64,000 bases of DNA from Actinotalea alkalitolerans. Lineage in GTDB: Bacteria > Actinomycetota > Actinomycetes > Actinomycetales > Cellulomonadaceae. The notes beneath the pieces were generated by a model. It did no database searches. It saw nothing but the letters and a program-made list of their open reading frames with translations, and was not told where the DNA came from. The translations under genes were made by a program, and so were the position numbers. Positions 27,854 through 42,423 of the stretch are shown one piece after another (position 1 is the first letter of the stretch; each line of letters begins with the position of its first letter). The stretch is from assembly GCF_023369855.1 (NCBI RefSeq), contig NZ_JAMBPP010000004.1, positions 62,001 to 126,000 of the forward strand, read 5' to 3'.

Positions 27854-29059
27854 GTGACGTCATATCTCGACCACGCGGCAACCACACCCATGGGTCGACG
27901 TGCCCTGGAGGCGATGGTCGCCGAGCTCGGTCGCACCGGGAACGCCTCGTCGTTGCACGGGGCCGGACGAGCCGCACGACGGGTGGTCGAGGAGTCGCGA
28001 GAGGTCGTCGCCGCTCGGCTCGGGGCACGGCCCAGCGAGGTGGTGCTGACCTCGGGGGGCACGGAGGCGGACAACCTCGCGGTCAAGGGCCTGTTCTGGG
28101 CGCGGAGCGCCGCTGACCCGCGTCGACGTCGGGTCCTGGTCTCGGGGGGCGAGCACCACGCGGTGCTCGACCCCGCGGTCTGGCTCGGGGGCGAGGGTGC
28201 CGAGGTCGTGCTGCTGCCGGTCGACGGTTGCGGCCGGCTGGACCTCGACGCGCTCTCGGCCGAGCTCGACGAGCACGGCGACGAGGTCGCCCTGCTGAGC
28301 GTGATGTGGGCGAACAACGAGGTAGGGACGGTGCAGCCGGTCGAGCAGGTCGTCGCGCTCGCACGGGCCCACGGTGTCCCGGTGCACTGCGACGCCGTGC
28401 AGGCCGTGGGCCAGCTACCGGTCGACTTCGCCGCGAGCGGTCTGGACGCGATGACCGTCTCGGCCCACAAGGTGGGTGGGCCGGTGGGTGTCGGCGCGCT
28501 GCTGGCGCGTCGTGGGCTCGACCTCACCCCCGTGCTGCACGGCGGTGGCCAGGAGCGCGGCGTGCGGTCGGGGACCCTGGACGTGCCCTCGGTCCGTGCC
28601 TTCGCGGTCGCGCTCGAGGAGGCGGTGGACCTCCAGCCGACCGAGTCGGTGAGGTTGGCGGTCCTGCGCGACCGCCTGGTCCAGGGCATCAGGGAGCGCG
28701 TCGAGGGTGCGGTCCTGCGAGGCCCCGAGGTGCTCGGCGCTACGCCGGAGGACGGCCGGACCGCCGCCCGGCTGCCCGCGAACGCGCACCTGACCTTCAA
28801 CGGCTGCGAGGGTGACTCGCTGCTGTACCTGCTCGACTCGCGCGGTGTGCAGTGCTCGACCGGCTCAGCCTGCCGCGCAGGTGTTCCCCAGCCCTCGCAC
28901 GTGCTGCTGGCCATGGGGGTCGAACCGCTCGACGCGCGCGGGGCGCTGCGGTTCTCGCTGGGCCGAGCCTCAGGAGACCAGGACGTCGCGGCTGTGCTGG
29001 AGGTGCTCCCGGAGGTCGTGGACAGGGCGCGGGCAGCGGGTCTGTCCGGTGTCCGCTGA
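27854..29059 (+). CDS. Cysteine desulfurase, NifS/IscS class
   Basis: The 401-residue PLP enzyme removes sulfur from cysteine as a persulfide. It has the N-terminal 'YLDHAATTP', 'TSGGTEADNLAVKG', the PLP lysine in 'SAHKVGGP' (Lys206) and the active-site Cys340 in the mobile loop 'CSTGSACRAG', which marks class I. No IscU or other Fe-S scaffold gene is nearby; mnmA follows 42 bases downstream, so the likely job is sulfur supply for 2-thiouridine in tRNA. GTG start, chosen because 'SYLDHAA' should begin near the N-terminus; a TAGACT -10-like element lies eight bases upstream. Confidence 0.93.
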   Translation: MTSYLDHAATTPMGRRALEAMVAELGRTGNASSLHGAGRAARRVVEESREVVAARLGARPSEVVLTSGGTEADNLAVKGLFWARSAADPRRRRVLVSGGEHHAVLDPAVWLGGEGAEVVLLPVDGCGRLDLDALSAELDEHGDEVALLSVMWANNEVGTVQPVEQVVALARAHGVPVHCDAVQAVGQLPVDFAASGLDAMTVSAHKVGGPVGVGALLARRGLDLTPVLHGGGQERGVRSGTLDVPSVRAFAVALEEAVDLQPTESVRLAVLRDRLVQGIRERVEGAVLRGPEVLGATPEDGRTAARLPANAHLTFNGCEGDSLLYLLDSRGVQCSTGSACRAGVPQPSHVLLAMGVEPLDARGALRFSLGRASGDQDVAAVLEVLPEVVDRARAAGLSGVR

Positions 29060-29101
29060 GAGGTGACCGTCCCAGCGTCTGCCGGGCCGTACCCTGAGCG
29101 C

Positions 29102-30253
29102 ATGCGTGTTCTGGCTGCCCTCTCGGGGGGCGTGGACTCCGCCGTGGCAGCCGCCCGGGCGGTCGACGCGGGGCACGACGTCGTCGGCGTCCACATGGCA
29201 CTGTCGCGCAACCGGGACGAGTTCCGTACCGGGTCGCGAGGGTGCTGCTCGATCGAGGACGCTGGTGACGCGCGACGCGCCGCCGACGTCCTGGGGATCC
29301 CGTACTACGTGTGGGACCTCTCGGACCGGTTCGAGGAGACCGTCGTCGCGGACTTCCTGTCCGAGTACGCCGCCGGACGAACCCCGAACCCGTGCGTGAG
29401 GTGCAACGAGCACATCAAGTTCGAGGCCCTGCTCGACAAGGGCGTCGCCCTCGGGTTCGACGCGGTCTGCACCGGCCACTACGCGCGGATCGAGACCGGA
29501 GCTCAGGTCGACGGCTCCTCGACCGCCGGTCCCGGCGAGGTCCGGGGCGGGGTGCGTCGCGAGCTGCACCGGGCCAACGACTCGGCCAAGGACCAGTCCT
29601 ACGTGCTCGCCGTGATGGGCCCGGACAGGCTGGCCCGGGCGATGTTCCCGCTGGGCGAGGCGCCCTCCAAGGACGAGGTCAGGGCCGAGGCCGCCGCGCG
29701 TGGGCTCGGTGTCTCGGACAAGCCCGACTCGTACGACATCTGCTTCGTCGCGGACGGGGACACCCAGGGCTTCCTGCGTGAGCGTCTCGGGACCCGGCCC
29801 GGCGACGTCGTCGACACCGAGGGCACCGTCGTGGGGGCGCACGACGGCGCGTACGCGTACACGGTCGGTCAGCGCAAGGGCCTGGCCCTGGGGCGCCCCG
29901 CACCCGACGGCCGACCGCGCTACGTGCTCGACGTGAGGCCGGCGACCAACACCGTCGTGGTCGGCGCGGCCGAGCTGCTGACCGTCACGGCTCTGCAGGC
30001 CGACCGTGCGGTGTGGTTCGTCCCGGTGGTGAGCAGCGACGAGGGGTGGTTCGGCTGCTCGGTCCAGGTGCGGGCTCACGGCACGCCCGTCCCGGCTCAC
30101 GCCCGTGCGGTGAGCGGTGCGCAGGGTCCGACCTCGGGGGTCGAGGTCCGTCTCGACGAGGGTCTGCGTGGGGTCGCCCCGGGGCAGTCCGTCGTCCTGT
30201 ACGACGGGACGCGGGTCCTGGGCCAGGCGACGCTCACGGCGTCGTCCCGGTGA
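29102..30253 (+). CDS. mnmA: tRNA-specific 2-thiouridylase
   Basis: The 383-residue enzyme inserts sulfur at C2 of uridine 34 in tRNAs for Lys, Glu and Gln. It carries the PP-loop '[10 protein letters not shown]' (about residues 7-16), the catalytic Cys98 and Cys101 in '[12 protein letters not shown]' and the persulfide Cys214 in '[10 protein letters not shown]', with the C-terminal beta-barrel after residue 230. A 20-residue Ser/Gly-rich insertion lies around residues 135-155 ('[12 protein letters not shown]'). ATG at 29102 is chosen because [10 protein letters not shown] is the expected start; TACCCT at 29090-29095 suggests a leaderless transcript. The cysteine desulfurase upstream is the natural sulfur donor. 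Confidence 0.95.
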   Translation: MRVLAALSGGVDSAVAAARAVDAGHDVVGVHMALSRNRDEFRTGSRGCCSIEDAGDARRAADVLGIPYYVWDLSDRFEETVVADFLSEYAAGRTPNPCVRCNEHIKFEALLDKGVALGFDAVCTGHYARIETGAQVDGSSTAGPGEVRGGVRRELHRANDSAKDQSYVLAVMGPDRLARAMFPLGEAPSKDEVRAEAAARGLGVSDKPDSYDICFVADGDTQGFLRERLGTRPGDVVDTEGTVVGAHDGAYAYTVGQRKGLALGRPAPDGRPRYVLDVRPATNTVVVGAAELLTVTALQADRAVWFVPVVSSDEGWFGCSVQVRAHGTPVPAHARAVSGAQGPTSGVEVRLDEGLRGVAPGQSVVLYDGTRVLGQATLTASSR

Positions 30254-30260
30254 GCCCCGC

Positions 30261-35030
<4,770 letters not shown>

Positions 35031-35097
35031 GACCGTGCTGAGGGGATGATCGTCGCCCTGGATGGCCCCCGGGTCACCGGTCGCGGACACTGGGGGG

Positions 35098-35544
35098 ATG
35101 ATCTCCACCCATCTCGCGACCCGACTGCGTGAGGCAGGCCTGCGATGGCGGCCTGCCGCGGGGGACCGGTTCGTGATCCCCCAGCCCGAGCTCGACGGCG
35201 AGGTCTTCACCCTCAGCGAGATGACCATCGAGGCCCACGAGTACCCCACCGGCACGGTGCTGGGGTTCAACGGCACCACCGAGTGGGCGCTGGACTCGGT
35301 CGACAAGGAGGACGCGCTGTGGTTGCCCCGGGAGGACCAGCTCCGCGAGCTGCTGGGCGGCACCTTCGTCTCGTTGGGCGTGCAGGACGGGGCGGACGAC
35401 GGTGCGGGCCGCCGGTACGCGGTCAGGGTGCGCACCACGCAGGGCCCGGAGCGGACGTTCACCGCGAGCTCGGCGGCTGACGCCTACGCGGGGGCGCTGC
35501 TCGCCCTGGTCGAGCACGCCGTGGGAGCGTCGCCCCAGGGGTGA
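35098..35544 (+). CDS. Conserved actinobacterial protein upstream of gatC
   Basis: The 148-residue protein has an N-terminal domain with 'HLATRLREAGLRWRPAAGDRF', 'GFNGTTEWALDSV' and 'WLPREDQLRELLGG', and a C-terminal helix with many Ala. The same protein is widespread in actinobacteria near gatC; some databases label it pilus assembly protein CpaE, which nothing in this short, soluble sequence supports. I see no catalytic motif. ATG at 35098 with a GGGGGG purine run just upstream; the frame is open for 12 more codons, which lack conserved character. Confidence 0.8.
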   Translation: MISTHLATRLREAGLRWRPAAGDRFVIPQPELDGEVFTLSEMTIEAHEYPTGTVLGFNGTTEWALDSVDKEDALWLPREDQLRELLGGTFVSLGVQDGADDGAGRRYAVRVRTTQGPERTFTASSAADAYAGALLALVEHAVGASPQG

Positions 35545-35592
35545 GCCGGTGCCTCGCGGCCCACGTGTGAGGCGCCCACTAGACTCGCGGCC

Positions 35593-35889
35593 ATGTCCAC
35601 CATCTCCCGCGAGGAGGTCGCGCGCCTGGCCGCCCTGGCCCGGATCGACCTCACCGAGTCCGAGCTGAACCGTCTGGCGGGTGAGCTCGACGTGATCGTC
35701 GAGTCCGTCGCGAAGGTCAGCGAGATCGCGACGGCCGACGTGCCGGCGACCAGTCACCCCATGCCGCTGACCAACGTGTACCGCGAGGACGTGCCGACCG
35801 AGCCGCTCCCGGTGCAGGACGTGCTCGCCGGCGCCCCGGCTGCCGCGGGTGGTCGGTTCCTCGTCCCGCAGATCCTCGAGGAGGACTGA
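35593..35889 (+). CDS. gatC: Asp-tRNA(Asn)/Glu-tRNA(Gln) amidotransferase subunit C
   Basis: The 98-residue subunit wraps around GatA and stabilises the complex. It shows the family start '[19 protein letters not shown]' and the mid-motif '[10 protein letters not shown]...REDVP'. The ATG has a TAGACT -10-like element (35580-35585) seven bases upstream, so the gatCAB message may be leaderless. The stop overlaps gatA by one base. Confidence 0.96.
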   Translation: MSTISREEVARLAALARIDLTESELNRLAGELDVIVESVAKVSEIATADVPATSHPMPLTNVYREDVPTEPLPVQDVLAGAPAAAGGRFLVPQILEED

Positions 35890-37472
35890 TGACCGCCCAG
35901 ACCCCGGCCGCCGGGCGCACCGGCGACCTGACCCGTCGGAGCGCGGCCGACCTCGCCGCCGCCCTGCGGGCCGGGGAGGTCACCAGCGTCGAGGTCACCC
36001 AGGCGCACCTGGACCGGATCGCCGCGGTCGACGGCGCCGTCCACGCTTTCCTGCACGTCTCGGCCGACGACGCCCTGGCGACCGCGCGCGACGTGGACGC
36101 ACGTCGTGCCGCCGGCGAGGACCTGCACCCGCTGGCCGGCGTGCCGATCGCCGTGAAGGACGTCGTGGTGACCAAGGGTCTGCCGACGACCGCGGGCTCG
36201 AAGATCCTCGAGGGCTGGGTCCCGCCCTACGACGCGACCCTGGTCGAGCGGCTCCGCGCCGCGGGCATGCCGATCCTGGGCAAGACCAACATGGACGAGT
36301 TCGCGATGGGCTCCTCGACCGAGCACTCGGCCTACGGCAACACCCACAACCCGTGGGACCTGGATCGGATCCCGGGGGGCTCGGGTGGGGGCAGCGCCGC
36401 TGCCGTCGCCTCCTTCCAGGCCCCGCTCGCGATCGGCACCGACACGGGTGGCTCGATCCGTCAGCCGGGTGCCGTGACCGGGACGGTCGGGGTCAAGCCG
36501 ACCTACGGCGGGGTGTCGCGCTACGGGTTGATCGCCCTGGCCTCGAGCCTGGACCAGGCGGGGCCGGTGACCAGGACGGTGCTGGACTCGGCGCTGCTCC
36601 ACGAGGTGATCGGCGGGCACGACCCGCGCGACTCGACCTCGCTGACCGACCCGTTGCCCGACCTGGTCGCCGCGGCACGTGCGGGCCAGGGGGGCGACCT
36701 GACCGGTGTGCGTGTCGGCATCGTCGACGAGCTCAACGGCGAGGGCTACCAGGAGGGTGTGCGCGCGCGGTTCGACGAGTCGATCGCGCTGCTGGCCGCG
36801 GCCGGTGCGGAGGTCGTGCACGTCTCGTGCCCGCACTTCGACTACGCCCTGGCGGCGTACTACCTCATCCTGCCGAGCGAGGCCTCGAGCAACCTCGCGA
36901 AGTTCGACGGCATGCGCTTCGGCCTGCGGGTGGTGCCCACCGAGGGCAGCATCACCGCCGAGCGGGTCATGGGCGCCACGCGCGGGCAGGGCTTCGGCGA
37001 CGAGGTCAAGCGCCGGATCATCCTGGGGACCTACGCGCTGTCGGCGGGCTACTACGACGCCTACTACGGCAGCGCGCAGAAGGTCCGGACGTTGATCCAG
37101 CAGGACTTCGCTGCCGCGTTCGAGCAGGTCGACGTCCTGGTCTCGCCCACGGCCCCCACCACGGCCTTCCGGTTGGGTGAGAAGCTCGACGACCCGATCG
37201 CGATGTACCTCAACGACATCGCCACGATCCCGGCCAACCTCGCCGGGATCCCCGGGATGTCGGTGCCCAACGGCGTGTCCGACGACGGCCTCCCGGTCGG
37301 CTTCCAGATCCTGGCGCCGGCCCGTGCCGACGACCGCCTCTACCGGGTGGGTGCAGCACTCGAGGCGCTGCTCGAGAAGCAGTGGGGCGGCCCGTTGCTC
37401 GACCGTGCACCCGAGCTGGTGGCCGGGCACGAACCGACCCATGCGCTCCAGACCGAGGGGACCCCCCGATGA
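35889..37472 (+). CDS. gatA: Asp-tRNA(Asn)/Glu-tRNA(Gln) amidotransferase subunit A
   Basis: The 527-residue amidase releases ammonia from glutamine for the GatB kinase/transferase step. It has the amidase signature Ser-cis-Ser-Lys set: Lys90 in '[10 protein letters not shown]', the cis Ser in '[10 protein letters not shown]' and the nucleophile Ser189 in '[10 protein letters not shown]'. The C-terminal 'GLPVGFQI' is also present. ATG overlaps the gatC stop (TGATG); the stop overlaps gatB by four bases (ATGA). The three genes are thus one translational unit and make a GatCAB heterotrimer in the cytoplasm, used when GlnRS or AsnRS is absent. Confidence 0.97.
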   Translation: MTAQTPAAGRTGDLTRRSAADLAAALRAGEVTSVEVTQAHLDRIAAVDGAVHAFLHVSADDALATARDVDARRAAGEDLHPLAGVPIAVKDVVVTKGLPTTAGSKILEGWVPPYDATLVERLRAAGMPILGKTNMDEFAMGSSTEHSAYGNTHNPWDLDRIPGGSGGGSAAAVASFQAPLAIGTDTGGSIRQPGAVTGTVGVKPTYGGVSRYGLIALASSLDQAGPVTRTVLDSALLHEVIGGHDPRDSTSLTDPLPDLVAAARAGQGGDLTGVRVGIVDELNGEGYQEGVRARFDESIALLAAAGAEVVHVSCPHFDYALAAYYLILPSEASSNLAKFDGMRFGLRVVPTEGSITAERVMGATRGQGFGDEVKRRIILGTYALSAGYYDAYYGSAQKVRTLIQQDFAAAFEQVDVLVSPTAPTTAFRLGEKLDDPIAMYLNDIATIPANLAGIPGMSVPNGVSDDGLPVGFQILAPARADDRLYRVGAALEALLEKQWGGPLLDRAPELVAGHEPTHALQTEGTPR

Positions 37473-38980
37473 GCACCGCGACCACGACCCTGGTGGACTA
37501 CGACGAGGCGGTGGCCCGCTTCGACCCGGTCATCGGCATCGAGGTGCACGTCGAGCTCGGGACCCGCAGCAAGATGTTCTGCTCGGCACCGACCGAGTTC
37601 GGGGCCGAGCCCAACACCCAGGTGACCCCGGTCTCCCTCGGGCTGCCCGGGGCGCTGCCGGTGCTCAACCGGACGGCCGTCGAGTCGGCCATCAAGATCG
37701 GGTTGGCACTGAACTGCCAGATCGCCGAGGTCTGCCGGTTCGCCCGGAAGAACTACTTCTACCCCGACGTCCCGAAGAACTTCCAGACCTCCCAGTACGA
37801 CGAGCCCATCGCCTTCGACGGCTACCTCGACGTGGACCTCGAGGACGGCACCGTGGTCCGCGTCGAGATCGAGCGGGCCCACATGGAGGAGGACGCCGGG
37901 AAGAACACCCACGTGGGTGGGGCGACCGGTCGCATCCACGGCGCGGAGTACTCGCTGGTCGACTACAACCGGGCCGGGATCCCGCTGGTGGAGATCGTCA
38001 CGCGGCCGATCACCGGCCTCGGCGACCGTGCACCCGAGGTCGCCCGCGCCTACGTCCAGGCGTTGCGTGACATCTTCCGTGCCCTGGACGTCTCCGAGGC
38101 ACGCATGGAGCGGGGCAACGTCCGTGCCGACGTCAACCTCTCGCTGCGGGCGACCCCCGAGTCGCCTCTGGGCACCCGGACCGAGACCAAGAACGTCAAC
38201 AGCTTCCGTTCCATCGAGCGCGCGGTGCGCTACGAGGTGTCTCGGCAGGCCGCGGTGCTCGACGCCGGGGGCACGGTGATCCAGGAGACCCGTCACTGGC
38301 ACGAGGACACCGGGACCACGACGTCGGGCCGGGTCAAGTCCGACGCCGAGGACTACCGCTACTTCCCCGAGCCCGACCTCGTCCCGGTCGCGCCGAGCCG
38401 GGAGTGGGTCGAGGAGATCCGTGCGACCCTGCCCGAGTCCCCGCCGATCCGGCGGCGGCGGCTGCAGGCAGAGTGGGGCTACGCGGACGCCGAGATGCGT
38501 GACGTGGTCAACGCCGGTGCCGTCGAGCTCATCGAGGCGACGATCGTGGCGGGTGCGGCCGCCACGGCCGCCCGCAAGTGGTGGATGGGCGAGCTGGCCC
38601 GCACCGCCAACACCGAGGGCGTGGAGCTGGCCGAGCTGCCGGTGACCCCCGAGCAGATCGGTGAGCTCCAGCGACTCGTGGACTCCGGTCGCATCAACGA
38701 CAAGCTCGCCAGGCAGGTTCTGGCGGGTGTCCTGGCCGGTGAGGGCTCTCCGGCCGAGGTGGTCGCCTCGCGCGGCCTGGAGGTGGTCTCCGACGACGGC
38801 GCTCTCCTGGCCGCGGTCGACGAGGCGCTCGCCGCTCAGCCTGACATCGCCGCCAAGGTCCGGGGTGGCAACCTCGGACCGGTCGGCGCGATCATCGGTG
38901 CGGTGATGAAGGCCACACGGGGCCAGGCCGATGCGGGTCGCGTGCGTGAGCTGGTGCTGGAGCGCATCGCTCAGGACTGA
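37469..38980 (+). CDS. gatB: Asp-tRNA(Asn)/Glu-tRNA(Gln) amidotransferase subunit B
   Basis: The 503-residue subunit activates the misacylated tRNA with ATP and transfers ammonia. It contains '[16 protein letters not shown]', '[15 protein letters not shown]' and 'RANVNLSLR'-type sequence ('[10 protein letters not shown]'), then a helical domain and the C-terminal YqeY-like tRNA-binding tail from about residue 355. ATG in the ATGA overlap with gatA. A GNAT gene follows after 45 bases. Confidence 0.97.
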   Translation: MSTATTTLVDYDEAVARFDPVIGIEVHVELGTRSKMFCSAPTEFGAEPNTQVTPVSLGLPGALPVLNRTAVESAIKIGLALNCQIAEVCRFARKNYFYPDVPKNFQTSQYDEPIAFDGYLDVDLEDGTVVRVEIERAHMEEDAGKNTHVGGATGRIHGAEYSLVDYNRAGIPLVEIVTRPITGLGDRAPEVARAYVQALRDIFRALDVSEARMERGNVRADVNLSLRATPESPLGTRTETKNVNSFRSIERAVRYEVSRQAAVLDAGGTVIQETRHWHEDTGTTTSGRVKSDAEDYRYFPEPDLVPVAPSREWVEEIRATLPESPPIRRRRLQAEWGYADAEMRDVVNAGAVELIEATIVAGAAATAARKWWMGELARTANTEGVELAELPVTPEQIGELQRLVDSGRINDKLARQVLAGVLAGEGSPAEVVASRGLEVVSDDGALLAAVDEALAAQPDIAAKVRGGNLGPVGAIIGAVMKATRGQADAGRVRELVLERIAQD

Positions 38981-39025
38981 CCCCACAGGCTCGCCGGCGA
39001 CCAGCTCGCCCGGAGAAGGAGTTCC

Positions 39026-39607
39026 ATGGACAAGCCCACACTCACCGGAGAGCTGGTCGTGCTGCGGCCGGTCCGTGCCGACGACGCCGACGGGATGTGG
39101 GATCTCGTCAGTGATCGTGAGGGCATGCGGCTGCACGGCACCACCACGACCTTCTCCCGCGAGGAGATCGACCGGTGGTGCGCCACGGTCGGCGACCGTG
39201 CTGACCGGATCGACCTGGCGATCACCCACGACTCCGACGAGTACCTCGGGGAGATCGTCCTGAACGAGCTGGACCACCACTCGGCACGCGCCAACCTGCG
39301 GCTCGTCCTGCGCCCGCGTCATCGGGGGCGCGGTCTGGGCGGTGAGGCGATCTCGCTGGTGCTCGGGTACGCCTTCGGCGAACCGCCCGAGGGGCTGGGT
39401 CTGCACCGGGTCTCCCTGAACGTGCTGAGCATCAACCCGCGCGCGCGCATGCTCTACGAGGGACACGGCTTCGTGGTCGAGGGGCGACTGCGCGAGAGCC
39501 ACCGTGACGGTGACTTCTGGTGCGACGACATCGTCATGGGTGTCCTGGAGGACGACTTCCGAGCGAGCCACGCCGCCGTCGAGGCGACCCGCCCGCCCGC
39601 GCCGTGA
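39026..39607 (+). CDS. GNAT acetyltransferase, RimJ/RimL type
   Basis: The 193-residue protein belongs to the Acetyltransf_3 (RimJ/RimL) group: 'LVVLRPVRADDADGMW' at the start, the acetyl-CoA motif 'LRPRHRGRGLGGEA' (about residues 93-106) and 'NPRARMLYEGHGFVVEG' near residue 137. Members acetylate N-termini of proteins, amines or antibiotics; the substrate here is unknown. ATG with GAGAAGGAG six to eight bases upstream. The stop overlaps the next gene by four bases (GTGA). Confidence 0.88.
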   Translation: MDKPTLTGELVVLRPVRADDADGMWDLVSDREGMRLHGTTTTFSREEIDRWCATVGDRADRIDLAITHDSDEYLGEIVLNELDHHSARANLRLVLRPRHRGRGLGGEAISLVLGYAFGEPPEGLGLHRVSLNVLSINPRARMLYEGHGFVVEGRLRESHRDGDFWCDDIVMGVLEDDFRASHAAVEATRPPAP

Positions 39608-40041
39608 CAGAGCCTGCGGGCTCGGGGGGCGGGGCCGGTGACCACGGTCCCGACGGGGCGCCGCGGCAGGACGGTCCCCGACGACGGCCGCGTGCCGTCT
39701 ACGCCGTCGGGAGCGAGCCGGACCCGAGGTTCAGCATGGCCAACGAGCGGACCGCCCTGGCCTGGGTCCGCACGGGTCTGGCGCTGGTCGCCGGTGGCCT
39801 GGCGCTGACCTCGCTCGCCTCCGTGGCAGCGCTCGGCTCGTTCCTGGACCTGGTCGCGGCGGGGCTGTGCCTGCTCGGCGGGGTGGTCGCGGTCGGGGCC
39901 CTGGCGTCGTGGCGGCGGACCGAGCGCGCTCTGCGGCTGGGCCGACCCCTGCCTGCGCCGCTCCTTCTGCCCGTGCTGGTCGGGTGCGTCGTTCTCCTCG
40001 CGATCGTCCTGGCGGTGCACGCCGGGCTCGAGGCACGGTGA
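39604..40041 (+). CDS. DUF202 (YidH-like) membrane protein
   Basis: The 145-residue protein has a Gly/Arg/Pro-rich cytoplasmic start, then the DUF202 signature 'DPRFSMANERTALAWVRTGLAL' (shown in 20 or fewer per piece: 'ANERTALAWVRTGLAL' near residues 43-58) and three membrane segments. Function of the family is unknown. GTG start in a GTGA overlap with the preceding GNAT gene; the next DUF202 gene overlaps its stop in the same way, so three genes are chained by four-base overlaps. Confidence 0.85.
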   Translation: MTEPAGSGGGAGDHGPDGAPRQDGPRRRPRAVYAVGSEPDPRFSMANERTALAWVRTGLALVAGGLALTSLASVAALGSFLDLVAAGLCLLGGVVAVGALASWRRTERALRLGRPLPAPLLLPVLVGCVVLLAIVLAVHAGLEAR

Positions 40042-40370
40042 GTCGATCACCGGGGGAGGTCACCCGGCCCGGACATCCCCTGGCCGCAGATCCTGGGCTT
40101 CAGGTCGAGCGCACCGTCCTGGCGTGGCGTCGGACGGCCCTGGCCGTGACCGGCGTCGCCATGGTCTGGGTCCTGGGCTGGGTGGGGCGGGGGGCGACGC
40201 CGTGGGTGATCGCGGGCCTGGCGCCGGTCCTGGTCGCGGTCGGTCCGGCAGTGGTTCGTCCGGCGTCGCCAGCCGTGGGGCCCTGGTCCTGGATGGTCCG
40301 CACCGTGCTCGCCACGGCGTGGCTGGCAGGACTCGGGGCGATCGGCGCAGCGCTCGCGGCGAGCGGCTGA
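40038..40370 (+). CDS. Second DUF202 membrane protein
   Basis: This 110-residue protein has the shorter DUF202 signature 'LQVERTVLAWRRTALAV' (about residues 22-38) and three hydrophobic segments. It overlaps the previous DUF202 gene by four bases. In E. coli, yidH and yidG form a similar tandem pair, so the two proteins may form a heteromeric membrane complex (inference). No known enzymatic role. Confidence 0.85.
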   Translation: MSRSPGEVTRPGHPLAADPGLQVERTVLAWRRTALAVTGVAMVWVLGWVGRGATPWVIAGLAPVLVAVGPAVVRPASPAVGPWSWMVRTVLATAWLAGLGAIGAALAASG

Positions 40371-40387
40371 CGCGGGAGGATGGTCCG

Positions 40388-41329
40388 GTGCTGACGGTGA
40401 CCCTCGCCCACCCCGAGCTGATCGACGCCGTCGTGCGCGACGGGTGGGGGCCCGCGTCGGTCCGGGTCGTGCAGTGGGACCTGCGGTCCGCGCTGCCGTG
40501 CGGCACGGACCCCGCGGAGGTGGACGTGGTGGTGGTGCCCAACTACCTGGTGGACGCGACCGGGCTGCGTGCGCTGCACGGTCTGCCGAGCCTGCGGGTG
40601 GTCCAGCTGCCCAGCGCGGGCTTCGAGCACGCGTTGGCGCACCTGCCCGCCGGGGTGACGCTGTGCAACGGCCGTGGCGTGCACGACGCCGGCACGGCCG
40701 AGCTCGCGGTGGGGTTGGTGCTCGCCTCGCAGCGGGGCATCGACGATGCGGTCCGCGCCATGCCCGAGGGGCGTTGGTCTCCTGTGCTCCGTCGGTCGCT
40801 GGCCGACAGGAGGGTCATGGTCCTGGGGCACGGCTCGATCGGGTCGGCGATCGGGCGGCGGCTCGCGGCGTTCGAGGTCGACGTGGTGCGGGTCGCGCGG
40901 ACGGCCCGGACGTCACCCGACGGGCCGGTGCACGCCGTCGACGACCTGCCGGGGCTGCTCCCCACGGTGGACGTGGTGGTGGTCGTCGTGCCGTTGACCC
41001 CGCAGACGACGCACCTCGTGGACGCCCGCTTCCTGGCGGCGCTGCCCGACGGCGCCCTGCTGGTCAACGTTGCCAGGGGCAAGGTCGTCGACACGGCGGC
41101 GCTCCTCGTCGAGCTGGGCAGCGGCCGGCTGCGTGCGGCGCTGGACGTGACCGACCCAGAGCCCTTGCCACCGGAGCATCCCCTGTGGCGTGCACCGCAT
41201 CTCGTCCTCACGCCGCACGTGGGTGGGCTGACCGACGCGACCACCCCGCGGCTCGCGGCGCTCGTGAGGCGTCAGGTCGAGGCCTTGGTCGCGGGCGACG
41301 AGCCGTTGAACGTCGTGGCCCGGACCTGA
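40388..41329 (+). CDS. D-isomer specific 2-hydroxyacid dehydrogenase
   Basis: The 313-residue protein has the NAD(P) Rossmann motif 'GHGSIGSAIGRRL' (about residues 142-154), the catalytic Arg in 'NVARGKVVD', an acidic residue in 'DVTDPEPLP' and the proton-transfer His in 'LTPHVGG'. The family reduces 2-oxoacids to D-2-hydroxyacids or the reverse; substrate unassigned. GTG at 40388 with GGGAGG at 40374-40379; the frame is open upstream, but that part overlaps the DUF202 gene. The 3' end is followed by a near-copy of its last bases. Confidence 0.9.
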   Translation: MLTVTLAHPELIDAVVRDGWGPASVRVVQWDLRSALPCGTDPAEVDVVVVPNYLVDATGLRALHGLPSLRVVQLPSAGFEHALAHLPAGVTLCNGRGVHDAGTAELAVGLVLASQRGIDDAVRAMPEGRWSPVLRRSLADRRVMVLGHGSIGSAIGRRLAAFEVDVVRVARTARTSPDGPVHAVDDLPGLLPTVDVVVVVVPLTPQTTHLVDARFLAALPDGALLVNVARGKVVDTAALLVELGSGRLRAALDVTDPEPLPPEHPLWRAPHLVLTPHVGGLTDATTPRLAALVRRQVEALVAGDEPLNVVART

Positions 41330-41394
41330 CCTGTCGGCCCGGTGCTGGACCTGACCCTTCGGCCCGGTGCCGCCCCGGACCCGTCGGTCAGGTC
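41322..41394. repeat. 25-bp tandem repeat and 9-bp stem after the dehydrogenase gene
   Basis: The 25 bases at 41322-41346, which include the stop codon of the dehydrogenase gene, recur at 41347-41371 with three mismatches. Bases 41348-41356 are complementary to 41386-41394, a nine-base stem with a long GC-rich loop that may act as terminator between this gene and the convergent lacI-type gene. Confidence 0.7.
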
Positions 41395-41402
41395 GGGTGC
41401 GG

Positions 41403-42407
41403 TCAGATCGCGCGGCAGGAGCCGCGGTCGACCAGCGCCGTGGGGAGCCGGACGTGGGTGCCCGGGTCGACGGTCCCGTTCATCAGCCCGATGAGCAGGT
41501 CGATCCCGCGCGAGCCCATCTCCTGGATGGGTTGGCTGATCGTCGTCAGCGGTGGTTGGGTCAGCGCCGACTCGGGGACGTTGTCGAAGCCGATCACCGA
41601 CAGGTCTTCCGGGACGCTCAGGCCAAGAGCGGCGGCGGCGCGCATCGTGCTGATCGCGGACAGGTCGTTGGCCGCGAAGATCGCTGTCGGGCGCTGCTCG
41701 AGGTTCAGCAGCTCGGTCGCTGGGCCGAGGGCAGACTCGACCCGGTAGCCACCGAGCCGCACCAGCGTCGGGTCGAGCGGGATGCCGGCTGCCTCGAGTG
41801 CGGTGCGGTATCCCTGCTCGCGCAGCCGGGAGGACTCGAGGTCGGGTCGGCCGCTCAGGAAGCCGATGCGGCGGTGACCCAGCCGCAGCAGGTGCTCCAC
41901 CGCCAGGATGGCGCCGGTGAGGTTGTCGGAGTCGACCGTGGGGAGCCCGGTCGGCCCGGTGTGCGGGTCGATCGCGACGACCGGGATGTTGCTGTCGGCG
42001 TCCACGACCGTCGGTGTGACCAGGATCGCGCCGTCGATCAGGGTGCCGCTCAGACGCGAGAGGTAGCGGCGCTCCCACCCGACGTTGCCCCCGGGTCGCC
42101 CGCCACCGGAGTAGGCGAGCAGCTCGTAGCCGGTCCCGGCGATCGCTGCCGAGGTGCCCTTGAGGATCTCGGTGCTGAACGGCTCGAACTCGGCGACCAG
42201 GATGCCGATCACGTTCGTGCGGTGGCTGCGCAGGCTGCGGGCCACGAGGCTCGACTCGTAGCCGAGGTCGTCGATGACCTCCTGCACCCGGCTGAAGGTT
42301 GCGGCCGCGACTCCGTAACGGCCGTTGATGACCTTGGACACCGTGGCGACCGAGACGCCGGCGGTGCGGGCGACGTCACCGATCGTGACTCTTCCGGACG
42401 GTTGCAC
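41403..42407 (-). CDS. LacI-family transcriptional regulator
   Basis: The 334-residue protein has a LacI helix-turn-helix at residues 8-30 ('TIGDVARTAGVSVATVSKVI') with hinge helix 'SLVARSLRSHRTNVIGIL', and a periplasmic-binding-protein-like sugar-binding domain (about 62-325). It represses target genes until a sugar ligand binds. GTG at 42407 is supported by a TACACT -10-like element (42419 to 42414) six bases upstream, implying a leaderless message. A perfect 18-base operator-like palindrome lies in the spacer of this promoter and also borders a divergent promoter for a GH3 gene that is now only a remnant. Relatives of this type regulate beta-xylosidase or beta-glucosidase genes in actinobacteria; ligand not known. 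Confidence 0.93.
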   Translation of the reverse strand: MQPSGRVTIGDVARTAGVSVATVSKVINGRYGVAAATFSRVQEVIDDLGYESSLVARSLRSHRTNVIGILVAEFEPFSTEILKGTSAAIAGTGYELLAYSGGGRPGGNVGWERRYLSRLSGTLIDGAILVTPTVVDADSNIPVVAIDPHTGPTGLPTVDSDNLTGAILAVEHLLRLGHRRIGFLSGRPDLESSRLREQGYRTALEAAGIPLDPTLVRLGGYRVESALGPATELLNLEQRPTAIFAANDLSAISTMRAAAALGLSVPEDLSVIGFDNVPESALTQPPLTTISQPIQEMGSRGIDLLIGLMNGTVDPGTHVRLPTALVDRGSCRAI

Positions 42408-42423
42408 GAGGGGAGTGTATCGG

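Noticed and set aside
35098-35544. Pilus assembly protein CpaE
   Set aside because: CpaE is a ParA-like ATPase of 380 or more residues; this 148-residue protein has no Walker motif.
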